Source of the DNA: Xanthobacter dioxanivorans
GTDB taxonomy: Bacteria; Pseudomonadota; Alphaproteobacteria; Rhizobiales; Xanthobacteraceae
Assembly: GCF_016807805.1 (NCBI RefSeq)
Contig: NZ_CP063362.1
Coordinates: 186,001-250,000 of the forward strand
Length of the DNA stretch: 64,000 nucleotides
Direction of reading: 5' to 3'
The position numbers and the translations under genes are program-made. The notes under the pieces are model-generated. The model made no database searches. It saw only the letters and a program-made list of their open reading frames with translations, and had not been told where the DNA came from. Numbering within the stretch: position 1 is the stretch's first letter; every line of letters begins with the position of its first letter. Below are positions 17,988 to 27,778 of this stretch, in pieces.

Positions 17988-18886
17988 ACGCCCCCCTTTC
18001 CCCCACGGCGGCGCGGGTGGACGCCGACGGCTCCGGCATCTCCGTCGAGCATGTCACCGTGACCTACCGCAACGGCCACACCGCCCTGCGCGACGCCACC
18101 TTCCGCATCCCCACCGGCACCATCACCGCTTTGGTGGGGGTGAACGGCTCGGGCAAGTCCACCTTGTTCAAGACCATCATGGGCTTCCTCGGGGCGTCGC
18201 GGGGCACGGTCTCGCTCCTCGGGCTGAGCGTCGCCGAGGCGCTGAAGCGCAACGTGGTCGCCTACGTGCCGCAGGCGGAGGAGGTGGACTGGACCTTCCC
18301 CGTCCTGGTCGAGGACGTGGTGATGATGGGCCGCTACGGCCACATGAGCTTCCTGCGCATTCCCCGCCAGGCCGACCATGCGGCGGTGGAGGCGGCCCTC
18401 GGCCGCGTCAACATGCTGGAATTCCGCAAGCGGCAGATCGGCGAACTGTCCGGCGGCCAGCGCAAGCGCGTCTTCCTCGCCCGGGCGCTCGCCCAGAATG
18501 CCCGCGTCATCCTGCTCGACGAGCCCTTCACCGGCGTGGACGTGAAGACCGAGGACGCCATCATCGCCTTGCTCAAGGCCCTGCGCGACGAGGGGCGGGT
18601 CATGCTGGTCTCCACCCACAATCTCGGCTCGGTGCCGGAATTCTGCGACCGCACGGTGCTGATCAAGGGCACGGTGCTGGCCTATGGCCTGACCTCGGAG
18701 ATCTTCACCCAGGCCAACCTGGAGCAGGCCTTCGGCGGCGTGCTGCGCCACTTCGTGCTGGACGAGAGCCACGCCGCCACCCCCGGCACCCTCGGCGTCC
18801 TCACCGACGACGAGCGCCCCCTCGTCCTCTACAAGGACCGCCCCGCGGCCAGCGGCACCGCGGGATCGTCCGAGGGGATCGGGTGA
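17984..18886 (+). CDS. sitB: Manganese/iron ABC transporter, ATP-binding protein
   Basis: 300-residue ATPase of the SitABCD importer. Walker A is GVNGSGKST (about residue 50), the signature [17 protein letters not shown], Walker [13 protein letters not shown], and the switch His is in STHNLG. The segment [32 protein letters not shown] is typical of metal-importing ABC proteins (AEEVDWTFP then MMGRYGHM). The C-terminal 40 residues are a less conserved tail. It is translationally coupled to sitA and lies 54 bases before sitC. Confidence 0.93.
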   Translation: MNAPLSPTAARVDADGSGISVEHVTVTYRNGHTALRDATFRIPTGTITALVGVNGSGKSTLFKTIMGFLGASRGTVSLLGLSVAEALKRNVVAYVPQAEEVDWTFPVLVEDVVMMGRYGHMSFLRIPRQADHAAVEAALGRVNMLEFRKRQIGELSGGQRKRVFLARALAQNARVILLDEPFTGVDVKTEDAIIALLKALRDEGRVMLVSTHNLGSVPEFCDRTVLIKGTVLAYGLTSEIFTQANLEQAFGGVLRHFVLDESHAATPGTLGVLTDDERPLVLYKDRPAASGTAGSSEGIG

Positions 18887-18940
18887 TGGCCCGGGACGAT
18901 CCCGCCCGCGCAACAGCAGCGGCAAGGAAGGGCTGAGCCC

Positions 18941-19813
18941 ATGCCCGCGATGCTCTCCCTTCTCCTCGAACCCTTCGGCTACTCCTACATGGTCAACGCC
19001 ATGTGGGTGAGCGCGCTGGTGGGCGCGGTGTGCGCCTTCCTCTCCGCCTTCCTCATGCTGAAGGGCTGGTCGCTCATCGGCGATGCCCTGTCCCACGCCA
19101 TCGTCCCCGGCGTCGCCGGGGCCTATATGCTGGGCCTGCCCTTCTCCATCGGTGCCTTCTTCTCCGGCGCGCTGGCGGCAGGGGCCATGCTGTTCCTGCA
19201 GGAGCGCACCAAGCTGAAGGAGGATGCCGTCATCGGCCTCATCTTCACCTCCTTCTTCGGCCTCGGCCTGTTCATGGTCTCGCTGTCGCCCACTTCGGTG
19301 AACGTGCAGACCATCGTGCTCGGCAACATCCTCGCCATCTCGCCGCAGGACACGCTGCAACTTGCCATCATCGGCTTCGTCTCGCTGGCGGTGCTGCTGG
19401 TGTTCTGGAAGGACCTGATGGTGACCTTCTTCGACGAGAGCCACGCCCGCTCCATCGGCTTGCACCCCACGGCGCTGAAGATCATGTTCTTTACCCTGCT
19501 CTCCGCCTGCACGGTGGCGGCGCTGCAGACGGTGGGCGCGTTCCTGGTCATCGCCATGGTGGTGACCCCGGGGGCCACCGCCTACCTGCTCACCGACCGC
19601 TTCCCCCGCCTCATCACCCTCGCCGTGCTGATCGGCGCCGGCACGAGCTTCGTCGGCGCCTACCTCTCCTATTTCCTCGACGGCGCGACGGGCGGCATCA
19701 TCGTGGTGCTGCAGACGCTGATCTTCCTCTCCGCGTTCGTCTTCGCCCCCAAGCACGGGCTCCTTGCGGCGCGGCGGCAGGCGGCAGAAGCGCTCAGGGA
19801 GGACGCGGCATGA
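18941..19813 (+). CDS. sitC: Manganese/iron ABC transporter permease
   Basis: 290-residue integral membrane protein of the ABC-3 metal permease family. LKGWSLIGDALSHAIVPGVAGAYM (residues about 34-57) contains the hallmark GDALSHA element. Hydrophobic segments cover most of the rest, including the LLSACTVAALQTVGAFLVIAMVVTPGA region. It shares its stop with the start of a second, homologous permease (ATGA), the arrangement expected for SitC and SitD, which form the heterodimeric membrane channel. Confidence 0.92.
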   Translation: MPAMLSLLLEPFGYSYMVNAMWVSALVGAVCAFLSAFLMLKGWSLIGDALSHAIVPGVAGAYMLGLPFSIGAFFSGALAAGAMLFLQERTKLKEDAVIGLIFTSFFGLGLFMVSLSPTSVNVQTIVLGNILAISPQDTLQLAIIGFVSLAVLLVFWKDLMVTFFDESHARSIGLHPTALKIMFFTLLSACTVAALQTVGAFLVIAMVVTPGATAYLLTDRFPRLITLAVLIGAGTSFVGAYLSYFLDGATGGIIVVLQTLIFLSAFVFAPKHGLLAARRQAAEALREDAA

Positions 19814-20646
19814 GCCTGCTCGCGCCGTTCCAGTTCGACTTCATGCTGAGCGCGCTGGTGATCTCCGCCCTGGTGGCGGTGCCCATGGCGCTGCTCTCCT
19901 GCTTCCTGGTGCTGAAGGGCTGGTCGCTGATGGGCGATGCCGTCTCCCACGCGGTTCTGCCCGGCGTGGTGCTGGCCTACATGGCCGGCCTGCCGCTGGC
20001 GGTGGGGGCGTTCGCCGCCGGCATGGTCTGCGCGCTCGGCACCGGCTACCTGAAGGCCAACAGCCGCATCAAGGAAGACACGGTGATGGGCGTGGTCTTC
20101 TCCGGCATGTTCGGGCTGGGACTGGTGCTCTACACCAAGATCCAGTCGGACGTGCACCTCGACCACATATTGTTCGGCGACATGCTCGGGGTCAGCTGGG
20201 GCGACATCGCCGAGAGCGCGGTCATCGCCGGCCTCGTCACCCTCGCCTTGCTCGCCAAGTGGCGGGACCTGCTACTCAACGCCTTCGATCCGGCGCAGGC
20301 CAAGGCCGTGGGCCTGCGCGTCGGGGTGCTGCATTACGGGCTGCTGGTGATGCTGTCGCTGACCATCGTCGCGGCGCTCAAAGCCGTGGGCATCATCCTC
20401 GCCGTGGCGCTGCTGATCGCGCCGGGGGCCATCGCGTTTCTCGTGACGCGGCGCTTCGGCTGGATGCTGGTGGTCTCCGTGGCGGTGGCCGTGGGCTGCG
20501 CGCTCGCGGGCGTCTACCTCTCCTTCTTCCTCGACTCGGCGCCGGCGCCGACCATCGTGCTCTTGATGACGGCGGTTTTCGTGGCGGCATTCGTGGGGGT
20601 GAGGGTGCAGGCTGGACGGGCGGAGCGGGCTCTGCCTTCCGCTTAG
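19810..20646 (+). CDS. sitD: Manganese/iron ABC transporter permease, second subunit
   Basis: 278-residue ABC-3 family permease, a paralogue of the preceding gene. Its hallmark element is LKGWSLMGDAVSHAVLPGVVLAYM, and RIKEDTVMGVVFSGMFGLGLVLY and LKAVGIILAVALLIAPGAIAF are also conserved. The ATGA overlap with sitC implies coupled translation and equal stoichiometry. It ends the metal-uptake operon. The next gene, serC, follows after 124 bases and is functionally unrelated. Confidence 0.92.
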   Translation: MSLLAPFQFDFMLSALVISALVAVPMALLSCFLVLKGWSLMGDAVSHAVLPGVVLAYMAGLPLAVGAFAAGMVCALGTGYLKANSRIKEDTVMGVVFSGMFGLGLVLYTKIQSDVHLDHILFGDMLGVSWGDIAESAVIAGLVTLALLAKWRDLLLNAFDPAQAKAVGLRVGVLHYGLLVMLSLTIVAALKAVGIILAVALLIAPGAIAFLVTRRFGWMLVVSVAVAVGCALAGVYLSFFLDSAPAPTIVLLMTAVFVAAFVGVRVQAGRAERALPSA

Positions 20647-20770
20647 GCATGGCGACCAAGCCTTCGGCACCTGACACCATCTCACCCTTGACGCCCCACC
20701 CCCTCAGGCGTAACCCCATCCGCGGGACACCTCCCCCCAACGGGAGGCGCTCATCTGCAAGGATGGTACA

Positions 20771-21946
<1,176 letters not shown>

Positions 21947-21994
21947 GTTCGGGCAGGGTGAGGTTGGACAAGTGGTCCGGCCGGGAACGATGCG

Positions 21995-22115
21995 TCCCCT
22001 CTCCCCTTGCGGGAGAGGGCTAGGGTGAGGGGTAAAGGCCTCACCGCGAGTGCCCCGCCCCCAGCACCCTGAGCCCCCCTCACCCCCGACCCCTCTCCCG
22101 CAAGGGGAGAGGGGA
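21995..22115. repeat. Large imperfect palindromic intergenic repeat between serC and serA
   Basis: The left arm (21995-22032) contains CCCCTCTCCCCTTGCGGGAG and GGGTGAGGGG. The right arm (22075-22115) contains CCCCTCACCCC and the reverse complement CTCCCGCAAGGGGAGAGGGG. The arms pair across a 40-base centre, and each also has an internal hairpin. A decayed third fragment, CTCCTCCCCCGCACGCGGGA, lies at 22144-22163. Repeats of this make-up are common between genes of GC-rich alphaproteobacteria; they could fold in the serC-serA transcript and separate the expression of the two genes. Confidence 0.8.
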
Positions 22116-22234
22116 GAGCCCCAGGCGGCGCACGATCCCATTTCTCCTCCCCCGCACGCGGGAGAGGTCCACGCCGGTGACGCGCGATCGACCGCGCATG
22201 CCCGGCCCATCCCATTCGCGAAACGGAGCCCCCC

Positions 22235-23821
22235 ATGGCACCCCGCGTCCTCATCTCCGACAAGCTCTCTCCCGCCGCCGTCCAGATCTTCAAGGACCGC
22301 GGCATCGAGGTGGATTTCCAGCCCGACCTCGGCAAGGACAAGGACAAGCTGGCCGAGATCATCGGCAATTATGACGGCCTCGCCATCCGCTCGGCCACCA
22401 AGGTCACCCCTAAGATCCTGGAGAAGGCCGACCGGCTGAAGGTCATCGGCCGCGCCGGCATCGGCGTCGACAACGTGGACCTGCCTGCGGCCACCGCCAA
22501 GGGCGTGATCGTGATGAACACGCCGTTCGGCAATTCCATCACCACCGCCGAGCACGCCATCGCCATGATGTTCGCGCTGGCCCGCGAGATCCCGGCGGCG
22601 GATGCCTCCACCCAGGCCGGCAAGTGGGAGAAGAACCGCTTCATGGGCGTCGAGGTCACCGGCAAGACCCTCGGCATCATCGGCTGCGGCAACATCGGCT
22701 CCATCGTCGCCGAGCGCGGCGTGGGGCTGAAGATGAAGGTGATCGCCTATGATCCCTTCCTCTCGGCGGAGCGGGCGCTGGACCTGGGCGTGGAGAAGGT
22801 GGAGCTGGACGACCTGCTCGCCCGCGCCGACTTCATCACCCTGCACACCCCGTTGACCGAGAAGACCAGGAACATCCTCTCGGCCGAGAACATCGCCAGG
22901 ACCAAGAAGGGCGTGCGCATCATCAACTGCGCCCGCGGCGGCCTCGTCGACGAGGCGGCGCTCGCTGCCGCGCTGGAATCCAAGCACGTGGCCGGTGCCG
23001 CCTTCGACGTGTTCACCGTCGAGCCGGCGGAGCAGAACCCGCTGTTCGGCCACCCGAACGTGGTGTGCACGCCGCACCTGGGCGCCGCCACCACCGAGGC
23101 GCAGGAGAACGTGGCCCTCCAGGTGGCCGAGCAGATGAGCGACTACCTGCTCTCCGGCGCCATCTCCAACGCGGTGAACTTCCCCTCCATCACCGCCGAG
23201 GAAGCGCCCAAGCTCAAGCCCTTCATCGAGCTCGCCGAGAAGCTGGGCTCGTTCGCCGGCCAGCTTACCGACACCGGCCTCAAGACCGTGCGCATCGTCT
23301 ATGAGGGCGCGGTGGCCGACCTCAAGGTCAAGGCGCTCACCTCGGCCGCCGTGGCCGGCCTGCTGCGCCCGGCGCTGCCGGACGTGAACGTGGTTTCGGC
23401 CCCCTCCGTCGCCAAGGAGCGCGGCATCGTGGTCGAGGAGACCACGCGCGCCGCCACCGGCGACTATGAGAGCCTCATCACCCTCACCGTGGTGACGGAG
23501 AAGTACGAGCGCTCGGTTTCCGGCACGGTATTCGCCGACGGCCACCCGCGCATCGTCAACATCAAGGGCATCAAGGTGGACGCCGAGTTCGCACCCTCCA
23601 TGATCTACGTGACCAACGAGGACAAGCCCGGCTTCATCGGCCACTTCGCCAGCCTGCTCGGCGATGCGGGCGTGAACATCGCCACCTTCGCCCTCGGCCG
23701 CGACCATGCGGGCGGGGACGCCATCGCCCTGGTGGCGGTGGACGGCAAGGTTCCGGCCGAGGCCCTCGGCAAGGTGCAGGGCCTGCCCCACGTCAAGGCG
23801 GCGAAGGCCCTGACCTTCTGA
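22235..23821 (+). CDS. serA: D-3-phosphoglycerate dehydrogenase
   Basis: 528-residue long-form PGDH that oxidises 3-phosphoglycerate with NAD+, the first step of serine synthesis. The substrate-binding domain starts with PRVLISDKLSPAAVQIF. The NAD-binding Rossmann motif GIIGCGNIGSIVAERG is near residue 150. Catalytic His281 is in TPHLGAATTEAQ. An intervening (ASB) domain occupies roughly 320-450, and a C-terminal ACT domain (NEDKPGFIGHFASLLGDAGVNIATF) suggests feedback inhibition by serine. A strong terminator follows the stop. Confidence 0.96.
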   Translation: MAPRVLISDKLSPAAVQIFKDRGIEVDFQPDLGKDKDKLAEIIGNYDGLAIRSATKVTPKILEKADRLKVIGRAGIGVDNVDLPAATAKGVIVMNTPFGNSITTAEHAIAMMFALAREIPAADASTQAGKWEKNRFMGVEVTGKTLGIIGCGNIGSIVAERGVGLKMKVIAYDPFLSAERALDLGVEKVELDDLLARADFITLHTPLTEKTRNILSAENIARTKKGVRIINCARGGLVDEAALAAALESKHVAGAAFDVFTVEPAEQNPLFGHPNVVCTPHLGAATTEAQENVALQVAEQMSDYLLSGAISNAVNFPSITAEEAPKLKPFIELAEKLGSFAGQLTDTGLKTVRIVYEGAVADLKVKALTSAAVAGLLRPALPDVNVVSAPSVAKERGIVVEETTRAATGDYESLITLTVVTEKYERSVSGTVFADGHPRIVNIKGIKVDAEFAPSMIYVTNEDKPGFIGHFASLLGDAGVNIATFALGRDHAGGDAIALVAVDGKVPAEALGKVQGLPHVKAAKALTF

Positions 23822-23846
23822 GCCGCCGTCACCGCCCGGCTTCCAG

Positions 23847-23872
23847 CGGCCGCCCGAAGGGGCGGCCGTTTT
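23847..23872 (+). terminator. Rho-independent terminator after serA
   Basis: CGGCCGCCC (23847-23855), loop GAAG, GGGCGGCCG (23860-23868), then TTTT: a perfect 9-bp GC stem with a T-run, 25 bases after the serA stop. On the other strand no T-run follows, so it serves only rightward transcription. Confidence 0.85.
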
Positions 23873-23923
23873 CGTCTGTGCGAGGGGGGCGTCCCGGTCC
23901 GGCCGCGGACCGGGACGGAGGCA

Positions 23924-24853
23924 TCAGGCCTTCCGGCGCGCCCGGGCGGACACCGTGGCCAGCAGGATGCCGGAAATGACCAGGGCGTAGCCGGCGAAGT
24001 GGTACCAGGCGATCTGCTCGCCGAGAAAGACGATGGCGAGCGCCGTGCCGAACACCGGCATGAGATGCAGGAAGGGCGCGGCAGCGTTCGCTCCCACGAG
24101 GTCCACCGCCCGGTTGAAGAACAGGTAGGCGACGAGGGAGGGGCCGATCATCACGTAGGCGAGGGTCGCCACCGTGACCCGGTCGAAGTGCAGGATCCGC
24201 CCCTGGAGCACCTCCCACAGGGCGAACGGGATCAGCAGCACCGATCCCAGCGCCATGATCACCGCCAGGAAGGACAGCGGCCCCAGGGCCGGCCGGTTGC
24301 GCAGGATGGCGGCATAGAAGGCGTAGACCACCAGCGCCGCGATGATCCACACGTCGCCGACGTTGGGCTTCAGGTGCAGGAAGGTGTCGAGGTCGCCGTG
24401 GCTGATGATGACCAGCACGCCGGTGAGCGAGGTGGCGATGCCCGCCACCTGCCCGAGCCCGAGCCGCTCCCGGAACAGGACGAAGGTCCACACGGCGACG
24501 AGCAGGGGCGCGGTGGACTGCACCAGCAGGCCGTTCAGCGCCTGGGTATATTGCAGCCCGTAATAGCTCATGGCGTTGTAGCAGGCGATGCCGGTGCCCG
24601 ACAGCAGCACCAGCAGCCAGATGTGGCGGCGGATGAGCGGCAGGTCGCGCCGCAGCTGGTTCCATGCGAACGGCAGGAGAATGAGCGTCGCCCCCACCCA
24701 GCGCACGAAGGCGAGGCCCACCGGCGGCACGTGGCCGGCGACGAAGCGCCCGACCACGATGTTGATGGCCCACAGGAGCGCCACGAGGGTCAGCAGCAGA
24801 TAGGGCGCGTCGAAGAGAGCAAATCCCGAGGTGCGCGATGGCCTCACCGACAT
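23924..24853 (-). CDS. EamA-family (DMT superfamily) transporter
   Basis: 309-residue inner-membrane protein with ten predicted membrane segments in two EamA repeats. The first repeat holds LLWAINIVVGRFVAGHVPPVGLAFVRW (ALLWAINIVVGRF then FVRWVGATLILLPFAW), the second begins around IIAALVVYAFYAAILRNRP. Members export metabolites such as amino acids, but the cargo cannot be predicted. The start at 24853 is preceded by GGGAGGAAAC. It converges on serA and stands alone. Confidence 0.88.
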   Translation of the reverse strand: MSVRPSRTSGFALFDAPYLLLTLVALLWAINIVVGRFVAGHVPPVGLAFVRWVGATLILLPFAWNQLRRDLPLIRRHIWLLVLLSGTGIACYNAMSYYGLQYTQALNGLLVQSTAPLLVAVWTFVLFRERLGLGQVAGIATSLTGVLVIISHGDLDTFLHLKPNVGDVWIIAALVVYAFYAAILRNRPALGPLSFLAVIMALGSVLLIPFALWEVLQGRILHFDRVTVATLAYVMIGPSLVAYLFFNRAVDLVGANAAAPFLHLMPVFGTALAIVFLGEQIAWYHFAGYALVISGILLATVSARARRKA

Positions 24854-25042
24854 GTTTCCTCCCGCCGCGCGCCCGTTTCGGCCCGCGACGCCTCTCCCAT
24901 TTTGGTTTCCGGGTCGGCCTTTGAGGTTGGCCGTTTCCGAGGCAGCCGGCCGCCCCTCTTGCGGCCGGAGTTCCGCTGTACCGCCTCCATGGCCGGAGGG
25001 GAAATCTAAACTCGCGACCGATCCATCAAATGCCGTGATGGA

Positions 25043-25621
25043 TCAGCGCCCGATCAGGCGCTGCACGGTGCCGTCGTCGATCAGCATGTAGCCGGTGGGA
25101 CTGTCCGGGCACAGGCCGCCGCCGCACTCCAGCACGGTGGACACGCCATTGCCGAGGGCGAGCAGCAGCACCAGCACGATGGCGAGGGTGCCGAGCAGCG
25201 GTGCCGGGGACGTCGCCTCGGGCCCCCGCTCGAACTGGCCGTCGAACAGCATCAGGATCGCCGAGCCGGTGACGCAGACGGCGAACAGGATCAGCGCCCA
25301 GGCGTAGAAATGCAGGCCGAAGAAAGCATCGCCATAGGCCCCTTCGCCGGGGACGATGTGCAGCAGCGTCTGCCGCACGGACACGGCCCCGCCGGCGAGG
25401 GAGGAGAGGATCATCAGGCCGTAATGGGACGGCCTCGGCCCGAACTTCACGTTGAGCGCGAGCCCGACCGCGACCCCGAGGAAGCCCGCCCGCTGCAGGA
25501 TGCAGAGCGGGCACGGCAAATCGTGGAAGGCGATCTGGTCGATGAAGGCGGTGATCAGCACCGCCGCCACCGCGACCAGGCCAAGGGCGTTGAGCAGGCG
25601 GAAACGCGCGCTTTCGCTCAT
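25043..25621 (-). CDS. Disulfide bond formation protein B (DsbB family)
   Basis: 192-residue inner-membrane protein with four or five membrane segments. The first periplasmic loop carries the redox pair in LPCPLCILQRAGF, as in DsbB, which passes electrons from DsbA to quinone. A second cysteine pair (ECGGGLCPDS) near the C-terminus would correspond to the second DsbB disulfide, although its position after the last membrane segment is unusual for classical DsbB. I chose the ATG at 25621 (MSESARFRLL). It lies 10 bases downstream of a 51-residue membrane protein and is probably co-transcribed with it. Confidence 0.82.
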   Translation of the reverse strand: MSESARFRLLNALGLVAVAAVLITAFIDQIAFHDLPCPLCILQRAGFLGVAVGLALNVKFGPRPSHYGLMILSSLAGGAVSVRQTLLHIVPGEGAYGDAFFGLHFYAWALILFAVCVTGSAILMLFDGQFERGPEATSPAPLLGTLAIVLVLLLALGNGVSTVLECGGGLCPDSPTGYMLIDDGTVQRLIGR

Positions 25622-25631
25622 GGCCGCCCCC

Positions 25632-25787
25632 TCACAAGGCGATGTGGAGGGAATCGGTGGCATGAAGGCGGAACAGCGCCAGCATCGCCGCCACCGCGAC
25701 CACCCACAGGACGAGGGCCGCGCCACGCTGGCCGGCCAGCGTGGCGGAGAGCGCCAGGAAGACTCCGAAAAACGGCAGTGACATCAT
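25632..25787 (-). CDS. Small membrane protein upstream of dsbB (DUF5993-like)
   Basis: 51-residue protein with two hydrophobic segments (SLPFFGVFLALSATLAGQ region and ALVLWVVAVAAMLALF) ending in RLHATDSLHIAL. Small proteins with a terminal HATD-x-L-x-I/L pattern next to a DsbB-like gene are annotated as DUF5993 in many proteobacteria, as I recall them. The start is the ATG at 25787 or the adjacent ATG at 25784. The 10-base spacing to dsbB suggests a functional pair, perhaps an accessory subunit; the function is unknown. Confidence 0.65.
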   Translation of the reverse strand: MMSLPFFGVFLALSATLAGQRGAALVLWVVAVAAMLALFRLHATDSLHIAL

Positions 25788-26014
25788 GGCGCCGCCCCTT
25801 GGGGCGCGCTCCGGGCAAATTGAACCCAATTGCTCGGATCGCGCTCAGAATCGTTGATGGAGAACGCGTGACCCGGTCAGCTTGCACTGCAAGGCGATCG
25901 GCGCGTGCTCGAGCGACCGGGGGACGCCGGTTCCATCGACGCATCCCGACTCAGGCCCGCACGGGACGGTAGCGAACCCCGGCCCCCGCGTCATGCTGCG
26001 GCGCGGTCGCCGGC

Positions 26015-26878
26015 TCAGGCGGGGAGCACCACCGCCGTGTTGCCGGAGGGATCCGCCACCTCGAGCCCGCCATCCGCCAGCGGCGTGAAGGCGACGTCCG
26101 CCGCCGCGAGCCGCCGCGCCAGCCCCGCCACCGCCGCCGCCGGCAGCCGCACGGTGAAATGGTCGAGCCCGGCGCTGCCGGCCGCTGGCGCCGGGGCGCC
26201 GGACGACTGCCAGGTGTTGAGGCCGAGATGGTGGTGATAGCCATCGGCGCTGACGAACAGGGCGCCGGGATAACGCGCCATGATCTTCAGCCCCACCGTG
26301 TCCACCCAGAATCGCCGCGCCGCCTCCAGGTCGGAGACCTTGAGATGGACGTGGCCCATGTCGGTACCGGCCGGCGCCTTTCCGAGAACCGCCGGGGCCT
26401 CGCGGGCGAGGGCGGCGAGGTCGAGGGGCAGGGTCGCCATGGCGATGCTGCCGTCGGCACTGCGCGGCCATTCGGCCTCCGGCCGGTCGTGATAGATCTC
26501 GATGCCGTTGCCGTCCGGATCGTCCACATAGAGCGCCTCGCTCACCAGATGGTCGGAGGCGCCGAGGCGCAGGCCCGTGTGGTGCAGCGCCAGGAGGCGA
26601 GCGGCGAGGCTGGCGCGGTCCGGCACGCGGATGGCCATGTGGAACAGGCCGGGCGCACGGTGCGGCGCCGGGCGAGCCTGCGACCGGCGAACAATCTCCA
26701 CCAGCGGCCGGCCACCGGCGCCGAGCACCGTGGTGTCGCCGGTGGCGAGGACGTCGAGGCCCACGGCGTCGCGGTAGAAGGGGACCAGACGGTCCGGGTC
26801 GGCGCTGGTCAGCGCCACCGCGCCGAGGGCGAGGTGGTGGGGCTCGGGTTCGGGAGAAAGGGAAAGGGCGGCAGTCAC
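26015..26878 (-). CDS. VOC-fold (glyoxalase/extradiol dioxygenase superfamily) protein, CatE-like
   Basis: 287 residues with tandem vicinal-oxygen-chelate modules resembling the Bacillus CatE/YfiE catechol-2,3-dioxygenase group. The N-terminal half has LFHMAIRVPDR and DPDGNGIEIYHDRPEAEW. The C-terminal half has GHVHLKVSDLEAARRFW, YHHHLGLNTWQS and GLDHFTVRLP. Two candidate metal His residues are present in the C-terminal half, but the usual terminal Glu is replaced (GNTAVVL), so iron-dependent ring cleavage is uncertain. I chose GTG at 26878 because GAGGAGC stands seven bases before it; the upstream ATG at 26911 has no ribosome-binding site. It is isolated. Confidence 0.75.
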   Translation of the reverse strand: MTAALSLSPEPEPHHLALGAVALTSADPDRLVPFYRDAVGLDVLATGDTTVLGAGGRPLVEIVRRSQARPAPHRAPGLFHMAIRVPDRASLAARLLALHHTGLRLGASDHLVSEALYVDDPDGNGIEIYHDRPEAEWPRSADGSIAMATLPLDLAALAREAPAVLGKAPAGTDMGHVHLKVSDLEAARRFWVDTVGLKIMARYPGALFVSADGYHHHLGLNTWQSSGAPAPAAGSAGLDHFTVRLPAAAVAGLARRLAAADVAFTPLADGGLEVADPSGNTAVVLPA

Positions 26879-27026
26879 GATGAAGCTCCTCGCGGAGGGG
26901 CGGATTCCCATTCGGGGACCGATCTACCCTGGCGTTGCTTCAAATATGGAGGAGCGCCCAAGCCTGCGCCATTGCGTCGATGCAAGCGAAAGCCAGCACC
27001 CCCGCACGCCCTCGCCGGTGTGTTCC

Positions 27027-27437
27027 TCAATCGGTGAACCACGCCTCATCGGTCTTACGGAGCTTACCGCGCCGCCATTCGTAGATCTGGGTGCAGCGCA
27101 TGTAGCGCTCGGGGTTGGACCGCGTGCAATAGGCGGAGTGGGAGAACACCACGAGATGCGGCAGCTTGCCGTGCCCGCCCGGCGCGATCTCGAAGCCGCG
27201 CGCGCCGCGATCGAACGCCCGCGTCCAGCGCCCCGGCCCGGTGGAAACGAAGAGGATGTAGCGGAAGCCGTCGGAGCCGACCCAGGGGGTGAAGCCGCCC
27301 TCGCAGGCCATGTCGTGGGTGTCGATCAGGTAATCCGGCCGTCCGTCCGGGGAGACGTCGACCACCGTGAAGACGGTCTTCGCCGACCATTGGGGGGTGC
27401 CATCCTCGGCCCTGCACGCCGCTTCCAGCCCTTTCAC
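27027..27437 (-). CDS. Hypothetical protein, C-terminal part of a probably frameshifted secreted protein
   Basis: 136 residues from GTG at 27437. I do not recognise the family. The sequence has a calcium-loop-like VDVSPDGRPDYLIDTHDM, several Cys (AACRAEDG, DMACEGG, YCTRSNPERYMRCTQIYEW) and aromatic residues, as in small secreted proteins of Hyphomicrobiales annotated as hypothetical. It has no signal peptide of its own. The GTG lies at the very end of the upstream gene, and one extra G in the G4 run (27440-27443, reverse strand) would join both frames into a single protein of about 200 residues with a signal peptide. It could also be genuinely coupled translation. Confidence 0.6.
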   Translation of the reverse strand: MKGLEAACRAEDGTPQWSAKTVFTVVDVSPDGRPDYLIDTHDMACEGGFTPWVGSDGFRYILFVSTGPGRWTRAFDRGARGFEIAPGGHGKLPHLVVFSHSAYCTRSNPERYMRCTQIYEWRRGKLRKTDEAWFTD

Positions 27438-27646
27438 CGCCCCGCGACCACCTTGGGCAGGCCGGCATAGGGATTGCTCGCCGGTTGGCCCGCAACCGCG
27501 GCCGGATCAGGCGCGGGCTGCGCCATCTGCGTCCCAGCTGCCGGAGCATTCGCGGCAGCCCCGGTCGGCGTCTCCCCCGCCCTTGCGGATGAGGTGAACG
27601 GGCCGAGCCCGATCACCGCACACAGGGTGACGACGCCGATCCTCAT
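27434..27646 (-). CDS. Hypothetical signal-peptide protein, N-terminal part of a probably frameshifted gene
   Basis: 70 residues: a clear signal peptide (MRIGVVTLCAVIGLGPF then SSARA cleavage), followed by a Pro/Ala-rich linker ending in NPYAGLPKVVAGR. A 70-residue secreted protein that is all signal and linker is unlikely to work alone. Its TGA overlaps the GTG of the next frame. The signal here and the Cys-rich domain there look like the two halves of one exported protein. No recognisable domain. Confidence 0.55.
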   Translation of the reverse strand: MRIGVVTLCAVIGLGPFTSSARAGETPTGAAANAPAAGTQMAQPAPDPAAVAGQPASNPYAGLPKVVAGR

Positions 27647-27778
27647 GCCTCTCCCCTCCGTCGCCCGGACCGTGGTTCGAGGGCGGAATAGCGAACGGCG
27701 ATGGCGCGTGTCTTTCGGCTGCGTTGCGCCCCTGTTTCAACGCCGGCGGGGCGTCGGGCCCCGACCGGCCTTCCCGCC

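Noticed and set aside
17906..19756. 616-codon minus-strand open frame opposite sitB and sitC
   Set aside because: Antisense shadow with Glu/His/Gly-rich composition; the sit genes on the plus strand are unambiguous.
26912..27026. Gap between VOC gene and hypothetical gene
   Set aside because: Examined for small genes and hairpins; nothing convincing.
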